The notes below the pieces were generated by a model. The model was not told where the DNA came from. It saw nothing but the letters and a program-made list of their open reading frames with translations, and searched no databases. The translations under genes and the position numbers were made by a program. A stretch of DNA of 64,000 nt. Origin: Marilutibacter chinensis (GTDB lineage Bacteria; Pseudomonadota; Gammaproteobacteria; Xanthomonadales; Xanthomonadaceae). Below are positions 16,350 to 24,993 of this stretch, piece by piece. The stretch is from assembly GCF_021725675.1 (NCBI RefSeq), contig NZ_JAKJPO010000001.1:744001-808000 (forward strand), read 5' to 3'. How positions within the stretch are numbered: the first letter of the stretch is position 1; the number at the start of each line of letters is the position of its first letter.

Positions 16350-18023
16350 ATGCTGAAGCGATGCGTGCTGACGTTGATTGCCGGCCTGACCATCGGCACC
16401 GCCTGGGCGGGCGACGCGGTGTTCCGCGAGGTCCGCTACCGCGGCGACGACGGAGGGCCGCCGGTCGCGGCCAACCAGTATCGCAATCCCGTGGTGGCCG
16501 GCTTCTACCCGGACCCGTCCGCGATCCGCGTCGGCGACGACTTCTACCTGGTCACGTCCACGTTCGGCTACTTTCCCGGCCTTCCGGTCTTCCACAGCAC
16601 CGACCTGGTGTCGTGGACGCAGATCGGCAACGCCATCCATCGCCCGGGACAGATCGACTACGGCCAGAAGGAGGAGCTGACGCGCGGCCTGTTCGCCGCC
16701 ACGCTCGCGCATCACGACGGCACCTTCTACGTCGCCAACACCTGCTTCTACTGCGACCGCGGCAACTTCGTCGTCACCGCCAGGGACCCGGCCGGTCCGT
16801 GGTCGGACCCGATCTGGCTCGGCATCCCGGGCATCGATCCGTCGCTGTTCTTCGACGACGACGGCAGCGCGTGGATCGTGCACAACGGCGTGCCCGACGG
16901 CGAGCTGCGCTATGACGGCCACCGCGCGATCTGGCTGCAGCAGTTCGACTTCGACAAGCGGGAACGCGTCGGCGAGCGCATCCTGCTGGTGGATGGCGGT
17001 GCCGATCCGGCGACGAATCCCGAGCACGTCGAAGGTCCGCACATCTTCAGGCACGATGGCTGGTACTACCTGACGGCCGCCGAGGGCGGCACCGGCGAGC
17101 AGCACGCGCAGATGGTCTGGCGCAGCCGCGCGCTCACCGGCCCATACCAGCCGTTTCCGGGCAATCCGTCGCTGACGCAGCGCGACCTCGACCCGAACCG
17201 TCCCGACCCGGTGACGTCCACCGGGCATGCGCAGTTCATCCAGCTGAAGGACGGCACCTGGTGGGCGGTCTTCCTGGCCACGCGCCCGTATCGCGGCAAC
17301 CAGTACAACCTGGGCCGCGAGACCTTCCTGCTGCCGGTGACGTGGGAGGATGGCTGGCCGCTGATCCTGCCGCGCGGCGAGCGGGTGCCGGCGGTCGTGC
17401 AGCGGCCCGGCCTGCCGCGCAACCCGCAGCCGCTGCCGACAACGGGGCCGATCGCGTGGACCGAGCGCTTCCATGCGCCATCGCTGCCGCCGTCGTGGAT
17501 GACGATGCACCCGCCGGAGACGGCGTGGTACGCGACCGGCGCCTCCGGCCTGACGCTCACCCCTTCGACGATGCCGATCGGCGCATTCGGCAGCGTACCC
17601 GGACAACCGGCCTACCTCGCCCACCGCCTGCAGCACCACAAGGCGACGATCGAGACCACGCTGGCCTCGTTCGACCCGGCAATCGGCGAACTCGCCGGTC
17701 TGGCGCTGGTGCAGAACGAATACGGCCACTACGTGCTCGGAGTGGAGCGCGACGCGCAGGGACTGGCGGTGTCGCTCTACCGGCGTGCGGGCCGCGAGGG
17801 GACGCCACACGGGGATCGCCTCGCGCGCATCCCGCTGGACACGGAGGCGATGCCGGTGTCGCTGCGCCTGCGGATCGACGGTCCGCGTCTGGATGCGGAG
17901 TATGCACCCGAGTCCGGCGAGTGGAAGCCGGTCGCGACGGGACAGGATGCCAGCCTGTTGAGCGTCGAGACCGCCGGCGGCTTCATCGGCAACACGTTCG
18001 GCCCCTACGCGGTCCGCCGCTGA
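16350..18023 (+). CDS. Secreted GH43 beta-xylosidase/arabinofuranosidase
   Basis: Exported 557-residue enzyme: signal peptide (ending GTAWA), five-bladed GH43 propeller (about 45-345), then a C-terminal concanavalin-like domain. The three acidic residues of the family are visible: Asp in YPDPSAI, Asp in GIDPSLFFDD and Glu in HVEGPH. The domain pair is that of GH43 beta-xylosidases and arabinofuranosidases. A GAGGG box lies 7 nt before ATG 16350, only 10 bp after dgoK. It likely removes xylose or arabinose side units from the imported glycan. A relative of a different subtype is decayed just downstream. Confidence 0.87.
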   Translation: MLKRCVLTLIAGLTIGTAWAGDAVFREVRYRGDDGGPPVAANQYRNPVVAGFYPDPSAIRVGDDFYLVTSTFGYFPGLPVFHSTDLVSWTQIGNAIHRPGQIDYGQKEELTRGLFAATLAHHDGTFYVANTCFYCDRGNFVVTARDPAGPWSDPIWLGIPGIDPSLFFDDDGSAWIVHNGVPDGELRYDGHRAIWLQQFDFDKRERVGERILLVDGGADPATNPEHVEGPHIFRHDGWYYLTAAEGGTGEQHAQMVWRSRALTGPYQPFPGNPSLTQRDLDPNRPDPVTSTGHAQFIQLKDGTWWAVFLATRPYRGNQYNLGRETFLLPVTWEDGWPLILPRGERVPAVVQRPGLPRNPQPLPTTGPIAWTERFHAPSLPPSWMTMHPPETAWYATGASGLTLTPSTMPIGAFGSVPGQPAYLAHRLQHHKATIETTLASFDPAIGELAGLALVQNEYGHYVLGVERDAQGLAVSLYRRAGREGTPHGDRLARIPLDTEAMPVSLRLRIDGPRLDAEYAPESGEWKPVATGQDASLLSVETAGGFIGNTFGPYAVRR

Positions 18024-18030
18024 CCGCACC

Positions 18031-18610
18031 ATCACGGGAACTTCCCTGTCCGGCGCCTCGCGCCGCACCCTGTTCAAGGCCGGACTCGCGGGACTGGCCG
18101 CTGGCCGCTGTCGCGGGGCATCGCCGCGGCTCCCGGATGCGCGACTCCGCCGCCACGGCATGCCGCGGGCATCGAGGGCCAGCACAAGGCGGACCTCGGC
18201 GATGGCAGCTACCTCAATCCGGTCGTCGCCGGCGACCGTCCCGATCCCACCATCCTCAAGGACGGCGACGACCACTGCATGACGTTCTCGTCGTTCATGC
18301 CTGCCCCGGCCTGCTGATCTGGCACTCGACCGACCTGGTCGACTGGACACCGCTCGGCCCGGCGCTGCATGAACCCGTCGGCACGGTCTGGGCGGTCGAC
18401 CTGTGCAGGCACGGCGACCGCTACTTCATCTATCTACCGGTGCTGGCCCCCGACGGCGGCCGCACATGGACCCGGCTGGATGCCCGCATGGAAGTCGCCG
18501 GCATCCACCACAACGTGTTCGGCGGTTTCCTCAGCCTGCGGCTCGCGCTGTACAGCGCCGGCGAAGGTGCCGCCCGGTTCAGCGACTTCCGCTATCGCGC
18601 CCTGACCTGA
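18031..18610 (+). pseudogene. Decayed Tat-exported GH43 gene
   Basis: Homology to a GH43 enzyme runs across three frames. A twin-arginine stretch (SRRTLFKAGLAGLAAG) begins at an ATC where the start should be. A frameshift near 18120-18170 leads to LNPVVAGDRPDPTILKDGDD, with the catalytic Asp in PDPT. A second shift near 18300 leads to GLLIWHSTDLVDW. After WAVDLCRHGDRYFIYLPV the sequence jumps to GGRTWTRLDARMEVAG and a normal C-terminus ending RFSDFRYRAL, so most of the propeller is deleted. It cannot make an active enzyme. Confidence 0.85.
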
Positions 18611-18860
18611 GCGCGGCCGCGCACCGGGAGGCCGCCAAAGGCGGTGTCCACCCCGGCACGTCTCCAACACCGCGTCGCGATCGGCCGGATTCTTGCTGCC
18701 GAGGATTTCTCCGCAACCGTCGCTCGCTCCCGCGTCGCCGTGTCCACGCCACCGGCACCGCGCCATCGGCCGGCCGAGCGCCGGTCCCGTGTGCCCCGGA
18801 GCGCATCCTGATCCGCATCACGCCCCGGCTTTCTTGCGGCTGGCTGGACGACTGCAGGTC
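18611..18860. other. Intergenic region with no recognised gene
   Basis: Between the GH43 pseudogene and the pga regulatory region I see no conserved frame, RNA gene or terminator. The frames open here have no signal peptide or known domain. It may hold further remains of the decayed locus. Confidence 0.5.
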
Positions 18861-18890
18861 GGAAAGGTGAGAAAAGGTGAGTTTCGGTGA
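18861..18890 (+). promoter_or_regulatory. Three GGTGA boxes on a 10-bp period
   Basis: GGTGA occurs at 18866, 18876 and 18886, each preceded by an A- or T-rich five bases, so the boxes face the same side of the helix. Such decamer direct repeats are typical of response-regulator binding sites. They lie just upstream of a perfect CRP-type site, in the promoter region of the pga genes. Confidence 0.4.
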
Positions 18891-18898
18891 TTCATAAA

Positions 18899-18914
18899 TG
18901 TGATGGTCATCACA
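18899..18914. promoter_or_regulatory. CRP/Clp-type site, distal
   Basis: TGTGA-TGGTCA-TCACA is a perfect CRP-family palindrome with consensus-like AAA and TAC flanks. In Xanthomonas the family member is Clp, whose DNA binding is blocked by c-di-GMP. The site lies 375 bp before pgaA. Confidence 0.72.
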
Positions 18915-19227
18915 TACAATTTCTCGCTCATTCAGTTCCCCCATGGGGCTCATCGGCCGCCAGCCGGCTCGATGGACAGTCGCCCCGCTCCCGCCCCGCG
19001 CAGCCCGAATGTCGGGATTCCGCCGCCTTCCGGGTTGGCGGAAGTCCCATGGAGGCCGTTTCCTCCCGACACCGATCGCGGCCGGAGAGCCATTGCAACA
19101 GCGCCCGTGCGACTCGCGGGAGCCTCCGAGCGGGCGGCAGGGTGTGGGGGAAAGCTTCGGCGCCGCCTCCACTGGAACGCGCCCCGCGGCAGCGTGGCAC
19201 GCATTTTGCTTGTCTTTTACATAAATT

Positions 19228-19243
19228 TGTGACGAATCTCACA
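19228..19243. promoter_or_regulatory. CRP/Clp-type site at the pgaA promoter
   Basis: TGTGA-CGAATC-TCACA is a second perfect palindrome, 329 bp from the first and 30 bp before the pgaA start. A possible promoter, TTGTGA (19227-19232) then TATCCA after 17 bp, would be covered by it. Binding here should block transcription, and c-di-GMP would relieve it. The 313 bp between the two sites hold no credible gene. Confidence 0.72.
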
Positions 19244-19273
19244 TTCGAATATCCACTCCATCACGGACCGATC

Positions 19274-21301
19274 ATGCATTCGAAGCAGCATCTCGCCGTC
19301 GCCCTGGCGCTGGCATTGGGCATGACGCCCGGCGTCGGCATCGCAGCAAACCATGAGACGGCGATCGTCGAGATCGAACATCTGCGCGGCGAACACCGGT
19401 GGCTCGACGCACTGGCCGCGATCGAACGAGCCCGGGCCGACGCTCCCGATGACCCCGCCCTGTACCGGTTGCAGGTGCTGACCCTGCTCGATCTCGGCAG
19501 CAGCCACCAGGCGTGGGCGCATTACCGGGTCCGCCCGGAACTGTTCGACAGGAGCGAGGCCGAACGGCTCGAAGGCGCGCGGCTGGCCCGGCTGGTCACC
19601 TGGGGCGGTCTGTACGCCGAATCCGAGCAGGCGAGGACGCAGAACCTGGCCCTGGCCGAGCAGGCCCTGCAGGACCGCCGGGCATCTTCGGCCGTTTCCG
19701 ATCTGCGAACGCGGTTCGACGAAATCGTGCTGCTCAACCGTCTCGAGCGCCATGACGAAGTCGTCGCCCGCTACCGTACGCTGCAGGCCGAGCAGGTCGA
19801 ACTGCCCCCCTATGCGCTGGCGCGGGTCGCCGAATCCCTGCTCGCCGAACGCCACCCCGCCGAAGCGATCCCGCTGTTCCAGCAGGTCGGCCACGAGATG
19901 CCGGAAGACTGGGACGCCCACCTGCTGCTGGGCTACGCCTATTCGGAAAGCGAGGATTTCGACGCCGCCTATGACCACCTGCAGGCGCTCAAGGCCGCCG
20001 AACCGGCGTGGCTGCGTGCGCCCGGGGCACGTCGGGATCACGCCAATCCCCGCCACTTCGATGCCGACCGCAACCTCGCGCTGTTGCACCTGTACGGGCA
20101 GGACACGGCCGGTGCGCAGCAACGCCTGGAGGCCCTGGCCGCGATCGGCCCCAACAACGCCGGGCTGCAGAGCGCGGTCGGCGAGGTCTACCGCACGCGT
20201 GGCTGGAGCGAGCGGGCGCTGGAACGCTTCCAGATGGCCGCCACCCTTGAACCGGAACACGTCGGCGCCGCGATCGGCCAGATCGGCAGCCTGCTCGATC
20301 TGGATCGCGTCGATCTGGCACGTCCGCTGCACGACCGCCTGCTGGCCGAGCATCCGCGCGACGTCCAGGTACGGCAGATGGCCCGGGACTGGGACAACCG
20401 GATGGGCTGGCAGTGGCAACTGGAAGCCACCAGCGGGCGCAGCGACGGCGACGATGGCGGCGGGAGCGCCTCGCCCCTCGGCAACCGCGACGGCAGTTAC
20501 CGGGTCGCGGTACAGAGCCCGCTGCTGAACGACCGCTGGCGCATCACCGCCGAAACCCGCGACGCCTGGGCCGATTTCCAGGGCGCGCGCGTGCACGACC
20601 ACCGCAGTGGCCTTGGCCTGTCCCACGCCTTTGGCCGGCTGACCGCCAATGCCGGCGTCGACCGGGCGCACGACGGCTGGACGGACCAGGGCACCGGCTA
20701 CTACCTGAATGCGGACTGGCGTCTGGGCGACACCTGGCGGATCGGCGCCGGATGGCGGCACAACACGCCGGATGGCTCGTTGCAGGCGCGCCGTTCAGGC
20801 ATCACGGCCGATGAGCTGAGTCTTCACGCCAGCTGGGCCCCCTCCGACCACGGCCGCGTGGATGCCGGACTGCAGCAGCTCCGCTACGAGGACGGCAACC
20901 GGCGGGAGACGCTCTTTGTTGACGCTGAGCGTCGCCTTTTGACGCGCCCCCACCTGCTGCTCGACGGGCTCGCCGGCGGCCATGCCGGCCGCGGCAGCCT
21001 CGACGATGCCCCCTACTTCAACCCCCGCCGCGACCGTTCGCTGCGGATCGGCGCCCGGCTGGATCACATCGCCTGGCGCCATTACGACCGTCACTTCCGC
21101 CAGCGCTTCACCGCCAGCGCGGGGCCGTACTGGCAGGAAGGCCATGGCAGCGCCTGGGTGCCGCAACTGCGCTACGAACACGAATGGCGCTTCGGTACCG
21201 GGCGCCTGCTGCAGTACGGGGTGAACTGGTCGCGGCCGGTCTACGACGGCGTGCGCGAAGAGCACCTCGGCTTCGACCTCGCGTTCCGCTGGGGGGAATG
21301 A
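19274..21301 (+). CDS. pgaA: PgaA-type outer-membrane poly-N-acetylglucosamine export porin
   Basis: Outer-membrane exporter of 675 residues for poly-beta-1,6-N-acetylglucosamine. A signal peptide (to about residue 25, ending GVGIAA) precedes a TPR-like helical region (about 30-390) and a C-terminal beta-barrel with many aromatic and Arg residues ending LGFDLAFRWGE. E. coli PgaA is longer (807). It heads a four-gene operon with deacetylase, synthase and PgaD. The ribosome site is weak. Start 19274 is chosen because it begins the signal peptide and lies downstream of the Clp-type site. Confidence 0.87.
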   Translation: MHSKQHLAVALALALGMTPGVGIAANHETAIVEIEHLRGEHRWLDALAAIERARADAPDDPALYRLQVLTLLDLGSSHQAWAHYRVRPELFDRSEAERLEGARLARLVTWGGLYAESEQARTQNLALAEQALQDRRASSAVSDLRTRFDEIVLLNRLERHDEVVARYRTLQAEQVELPPYALARVAESLLAERHPAEAIPLFQQVGHEMPEDWDAHLLLGYAYSESEDFDAAYDHLQALKAAEPAWLRAPGARRDHANPRHFDADRNLALLHLYGQDTAGAQQRLEALAAIGPNNAGLQSAVGEVYRTRGWSERALERFQMAATLEPEHVGAAIGQIGSLLDLDRVDLARPLHDRLLAEHPRDVQVRQMARDWDNRMGWQWQLEATSGRSDGDDGGGSASPLGNRDGSYRVAVQSPLLNDRWRITAETRDAWADFQGARVHDHRSGLGLSHAFGRLTANAGVDRAHDGWTDQGTGYYLNADWRLGDTWRIGAGWRHNTPDGSLQARRSGITADELSLHASWAPSDHGRVDAGLQQLRYEDGNRRETLFVDAERRLLTRPHLLLDGLAGGHAGRGSLDDAPYFNPRRDRSLRIGARLDHIAWRHYDRHFRQRFTASAGPYWQEGHGSAWVPQLRYEHEWRFGTGRLLQYGVNWSRPVYDGVREEHLGFDLAFRWGE

Positions 21302-21302
21302 C

Positions 21303-23216
21303 ATGGACCGCACCGACATGAACCGCATTCCTGCCTTCGTACTGTCGATTCTCGTTCTGCTCGCCGCAGCGCTGGCGCCGGGACGGGCCGATGCCGGCGA
21401 GCCCGGCCGGGGCGACCTGCTCGTGATCAGCTATCACGACATCCGCGACGACGTCGCCCGCAAGGGCGACCCGGACCTGTACGCGGTCGGCACCCAGAAC
21501 TTCGCCGCACACCTGGACTGGCTGGCCGGCCATGGCTACCAGCCGGTCGCGCTCGCCGACGTGATCGCCGCTGCGAACGGGGAACGGCCGCTGCCGGACA
21601 AGGCGGTCCTGCTGACCTTCGACGACGGCCTGCGCAGCGTCTATACCCACGCCTTTCCGCTGCTGCGCGCGTATGGCTATCCGGCGCTGGTCGCGGTGGT
21701 GACCGACTGGGTCGACATGCCGGCGGGGCGCCAGATCGACTACGGCCCGCGGATGTTCTCGCGCGACGATTTCCTGACCTGGACGCAACTGCGCGAGATG
21801 CAGGCCAGCGGCCTGGTCGAGGTCGCTTCGCACAGCCACGACATGCACCACGGGGTGAATTCCAATCCGCAAGGCAATTCGACCCCGGCCGCCGTCACCC
21901 GCATCTACGATCCGGCAGCGAAGCGCTACGAGAGCGAGGCCGAGTACCTGGCACGCGTGCGCGACGACCTGGCCACCAGCGCGAGTTTGATCGAGCGCGA
22001 GCTCGGCCGCGCGCCACGCGCGATGGTCTGGCCCTATGCCGCGTACAACAGCCAGGTCAATGCCATCGCCGACACGCTCGGAATGAAGGTGACCTTCGAC
22101 CTGGAGGGTCGCAACCAGCCGATCGTGCCGGGCATGCACGGCGACGGGCTGCACGGCCTCGCACGCCTGCTGCTGTTCGACAATCCCGGCATCGACGACC
22201 TCGCCTACGAGCTGCGTCACGACGAATCCCTGGAAGGCATGCGTGCGTTGCAGGTCGACCTCGATTACGTGTACGACGCCGACCCCGCCCAGATGGAGCG
22301 CAACCTCGACGCGCTGGTCGAGCGGGTCAAGCAGATCGGTCCCAGCCACGTATTCCTGCAGGCCTTCGCCGACCCCGACGGAAACGGGTCCGCCGATGCG
22401 CTTTACTTCCCCAACCGGCACCTGCCGATGCGTGCGGATCTGTTCAACCGGGTCGCGTGGCAGTTGCGCACCCGCGCCGGCGTGCAGGTGTTCGCTTGGC
22501 TGCCGGTGCTCGGCTACGAGCTGCCGGACGCGTCGCTGCGTCGGTCGCTGGCGATCGACGGCAGCAATCCGGCCGAGACGTTCCGCCTCGACCTCTTCCA
22601 ACCGGAGACCCGTCGCATCATCTCCGGGATCTACGAGGACCTGGCCGCCAGCGGATACTTCGAGGGTCTGCTGTTCCACGACGATGCGCTGCTGCGCGAC
22701 GACGAGCTGGTCGGTACCGCCCCCTCCGATCCGGCCGCGCGTACGCAGGCGCTGATCGACTTCACCCTCGAACTGCGCGACGCCGCCGGCAAGTGGCGTC
22801 CGAAGCTGCAGTCGGTACGCAACCTGTTCGCCGCGCCGGTGCTGCAGCCCGAAAGCGAAGCATGGTTCGCGCAGCGGCTCGACGCGTTCAACGCCGCCTA
22901 CGACTACACCGCGGTGATGGCGATGCCGTGGATGGAGGGCAGCAGCCGGCCGCAGGCGTGGCTGGACCGGCTGATGGACGAGGTCCGGCGGCACCCGCGC
23001 GCACTGGAACGCACCGTGTTCGAACTGCAGACGGTGGACTGGAACACCGGCGAACCGATCCCGGCGGATCTGCTGAAGGCCCAGGTCAGGCGCCTGCAGG
23101 CCCGCGGCGCGCGCCACCTGGCCTGGTATCCGGACAACTTCATCGACGACGTACCGCCGATGTCCGATGCGCGCGAGGCGATCTCGGCGCGCTCCTTCCC
23201 CTACCTGGAACCCTGA
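21303..23216 (+). CDS. pgaB: PgaB-type poly-N-acetylglucosamine N-deacetylase
   Basis: Periplasmic two-domain enzyme of 637 residues. The N-terminal NodB-type deacetylase carries YHDIRDD, the metal/catalytic TFDDG near 100 and SHSHDMHH. The C-terminal domain (from about 300) is the glycoside-hydrolase-like module, with LLFHDDALLRDDEL. Partial deacetylation is needed for export through PgaA. The signal peptide lacks a lipobox Cys, unlike E. coli PgaB, so it may be soluble. A GGGGGGAA box precedes ATG 21303, 1 nt after pgaA. Confidence 0.92.
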   Translation: MDRTDMNRIPAFVLSILVLLAAALAPGRADAGEPGRGDLLVISYHDIRDDVARKGDPDLYAVGTQNFAAHLDWLAGHGYQPVALADVIAAANGERPLPDKAVLLTFDDGLRSVYTHAFPLLRAYGYPALVAVVTDWVDMPAGRQIDYGPRMFSRDDFLTWTQLREMQASGLVEVASHSHDMHHGVNSNPQGNSTPAAVTRIYDPAAKRYESEAEYLARVRDDLATSASLIERELGRAPRAMVWPYAAYNSQVNAIADTLGMKVTFDLEGRNQPIVPGMHGDGLHGLARLLLFDNPGIDDLAYELRHDESLEGMRALQVDLDYVYDADPAQMERNLDALVERVKQIGPSHVFLQAFADPDGNGSADALYFPNRHLPMRADLFNRVAWQLRTRAGVQVFAWLPVLGYELPDASLRRSLAIDGSNPAETFRLDLFQPETRRIISGIYEDLAASGYFEGLLFHDDALLRDDELVGTAPSDPAARTQALIDFTLELRDAAGKWRPKLQSVRNLFAAPVLQPESEAWFAQRLDAFNAAYDYTAVMAMPWMEGSSRPQAWLDRLMDEVRRHPRALERTVFELQTVDWNTGEPIPADLLKAQVRRLQARGARHLAWYPDNFIDDVPPMSDAREAISARSFPYLEP

Positions 23217-23224
23217 GGCACGGC

Positions 23225-24472
23225 ATGGAAAGCATTCCCTTCTGGCTGTTCGGCTTCGCGTTCTACTACCCGATCGTGATGTCGTTCTTCTGGATGTCCG
23301 GCGGGCTGTACTACTACCTGCGCCGCGAACGGCAGGTGCCGCCGCGCACCAGCCCGCCGCCGATGCCGGAAATGCCGATGGTCTCGATCCTGATCCCCTG
23401 CTTCAACGAGGGTGAGCAGGTCGACGAAACGATCGCGGCCGCGCTCGCACAGCACTACCCGGACTTCGAGGTGATCGCGATCAACGACGGCAGCAGCGAC
23501 GACACCGCGGAGAAGCTCGACCGGCTCGCCGGGCGTCACGAACGCCTGCGGGTGGTCCATCTGGACCGCAACATGGGCAAGGCCAACGCCCTGCGCATGG
23601 GCGCGCTCGCGGCACGCTCGGAGTATCTGGTCTGCATCGACGGCGACGCCCTGCTCGACGAATACGCGACCCACTGGATGGTCTGGCACCTGACCTCCGG
23701 TCCGCGCGTGGGCGCGGTCACCGGCAACCCACGCATCCGCAATCGCTCGACCCTGCTGGGCAGGATGCAGGTCGGCGAGTTCTCCTCGATCATCGGGATG
23801 ATCAAACGCGCGCAGCGCGTGTACGGCCGGCTGTTCACCGTGTCCGGAGTGATCAGCGCCTTCCGCCGCACCGCGCTGCATCGGATCGGCTATTGGTCCG
23901 ACAACATGGTCACCGAGGACATCGACATCAGCTGGCGCCTGCAGATGGACCACTGGGACATCCGCTACGAGCCCAACGCGTTGTGCTTCATCCTGATGCC
24001 GGAAACGCTGAAGGGCCTGTGGCGCCAGCGCCTGCGCTGGGCGCAGGGCGGCGTCGAGGTCATGCTTCAGCACAGCCGGGATCTCCTGTCGTGGCGCAAG
24101 CGGCGCATGTGGGCGGTGTTGGGCGAGTACCTGCTCAGCGTGGCCTGGGCCTACACGATGCTGCTGATCATCGTGCTGTGGGCGCTGGGCAAGTTCATCG
24201 CGCTGCCACCCGCACTGCACATCGAGACGCTGCTGCCGCAGTGGCACGGGGTGATCCTGGCGCTGGTCTGTCTGCTGCAGTTCGCGACCAGCATCATCAT
24301 CGACCGGCGCTACGAGGCGCGGGTCGGCCGCAACTACTACTGGATGATCTGGTACCCGATGGCCTATTGGCTGGTCGGCATGCTGACCACCGTGGTGGCC
24401 TTGCCCAAGGGCATCCTCAAGCGTCGCAACACCCGGGCGGTATGGGTCAGCCCGGACAGGGGAATACGATGA
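23225..24472 (+). CDS. pgaC: Poly-beta-1,6-N-acetylglucosamine synthase
   Basis: Inner-membrane GT2 processive synthase of 415 residues. N-terminal membrane segment, then the glycosyltransferase core with IPCFNEG, the DGD of CIDGDALLD, TEDID as the catalytic base region, and the QxxRW signature in RQRLRWAQGG. Several membrane helices follow. With PgaD it forms the complex that, in E. coli, is activated by c-di-GMP binding across both subunits. It starts 8 nt after pgaB and overlaps pgaD as ATGA. Confidence 0.95.
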   Translation: MESIPFWLFGFAFYYPIVMSFFWMSGGLYYYLRRERQVPPRTSPPPMPEMPMVSILIPCFNEGEQVDETIAAALAQHYPDFEVIAINDGSSDDTAEKLDRLAGRHERLRVVHLDRNMGKANALRMGALAARSEYLVCIDGDALLDEYATHWMVWHLTSGPRVGAVTGNPRIRNRSTLLGRMQVGEFSSIIGMIKRAQRVYGRLFTVSGVISAFRRTALHRIGYWSDNMVTEDIDISWRLQMDHWDIRYEPNALCFILMPETLKGLWRQRLRWAQGGVEVMLQHSRDLLSWRKRRMWAVLGEYLLSVAWAYTMLLIIVLWALGKFIALPPALHIETLLPQWHGVILALVCLLQFATSIIIDRRYEARVGRNYYWMIWYPMAYWLVGMLTTVVALPKGILKRRNTRAVWVSPDRGIR

Positions 24473-24993
24473 AACACGATTCGCTGCTGATCGAGCGCCC
24501 CACCGCGCGCCCGCTGGCCGTCCGTACCGCCTGGGGCGTGGTCACCGCGATCTGCTGGGGCCTGTATGCCTATCTCTGGCTGCCGTTGCTGACCCTGATC
24601 CTGTGGCTGTTCGGCGTGCATACCGCCGTCACCGAGCTGTACCTGCGCAACAACCAGGTGGAGCCGTTCATGCTGATCGTGCTGCCGCTGGTCGCTCTGG
24701 GGGTTGCGGCGCTGCTGACCGGCTGGGCCGAGCTCAACCGGGCGCGCTTCCGCAACCGCGAGCGCCGCTCGGCGACGCCCGATGCGACCGCAGCCGAAGT
24801 GGCCGACACACTGGGTGCGACTCCGGTCGTCGCCAGCGCACTGCGCAGCGGGAAGATCACCGTGGTCAGCATGGACGACAAGGCCCGGCCACTCGCTGCT
24901 GCGCACCGGCATCCACCATCCGGCAAAGCGGAACCGGCACCGCGAGCGGCGGCGGCGCCCCTGGATCAGGACGCGGTACGCGACTGCCGATGA
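24469..24993 (+). CDS. pgaD: PgaD-type synthase accessory subunit
   Basis: Membrane protein of 174 residues with two N-terminal transmembrane segments (about 22-48 and 66-86). Its position as last pga gene and ATGA coupling to pgaC identify it as PgaD, the partner that completes the c-di-GMP site. The C-terminal 75 residues are longer than in E. coli and rich in Ala, Pro and Arg. The last 28 bp overlap the 3' end of proA on the other strand. Confidence 0.82.
   Translation: MKHDSLLIERPTARPLAVRTAWGVVTAICWGLYAYLWLPLLTLILWLFGVHTAVTELYLRNNQVEPFMLIVLPLVALGVAALLTGWAELNRARFRNRERRSATPDATAAEVADTLGATPVVASALRSGKITVVSMDDKARPLAAAHRHPPSGKAEPAPRAAAAPLDQDAVRDCR

Noticed and set aside
18915..19227. A small gene between the two Clp sites
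   Set aside because: Frames of about 100 codons are open on both strands but show no ribosome site, domain or signal, and run across regulatory palindromes.
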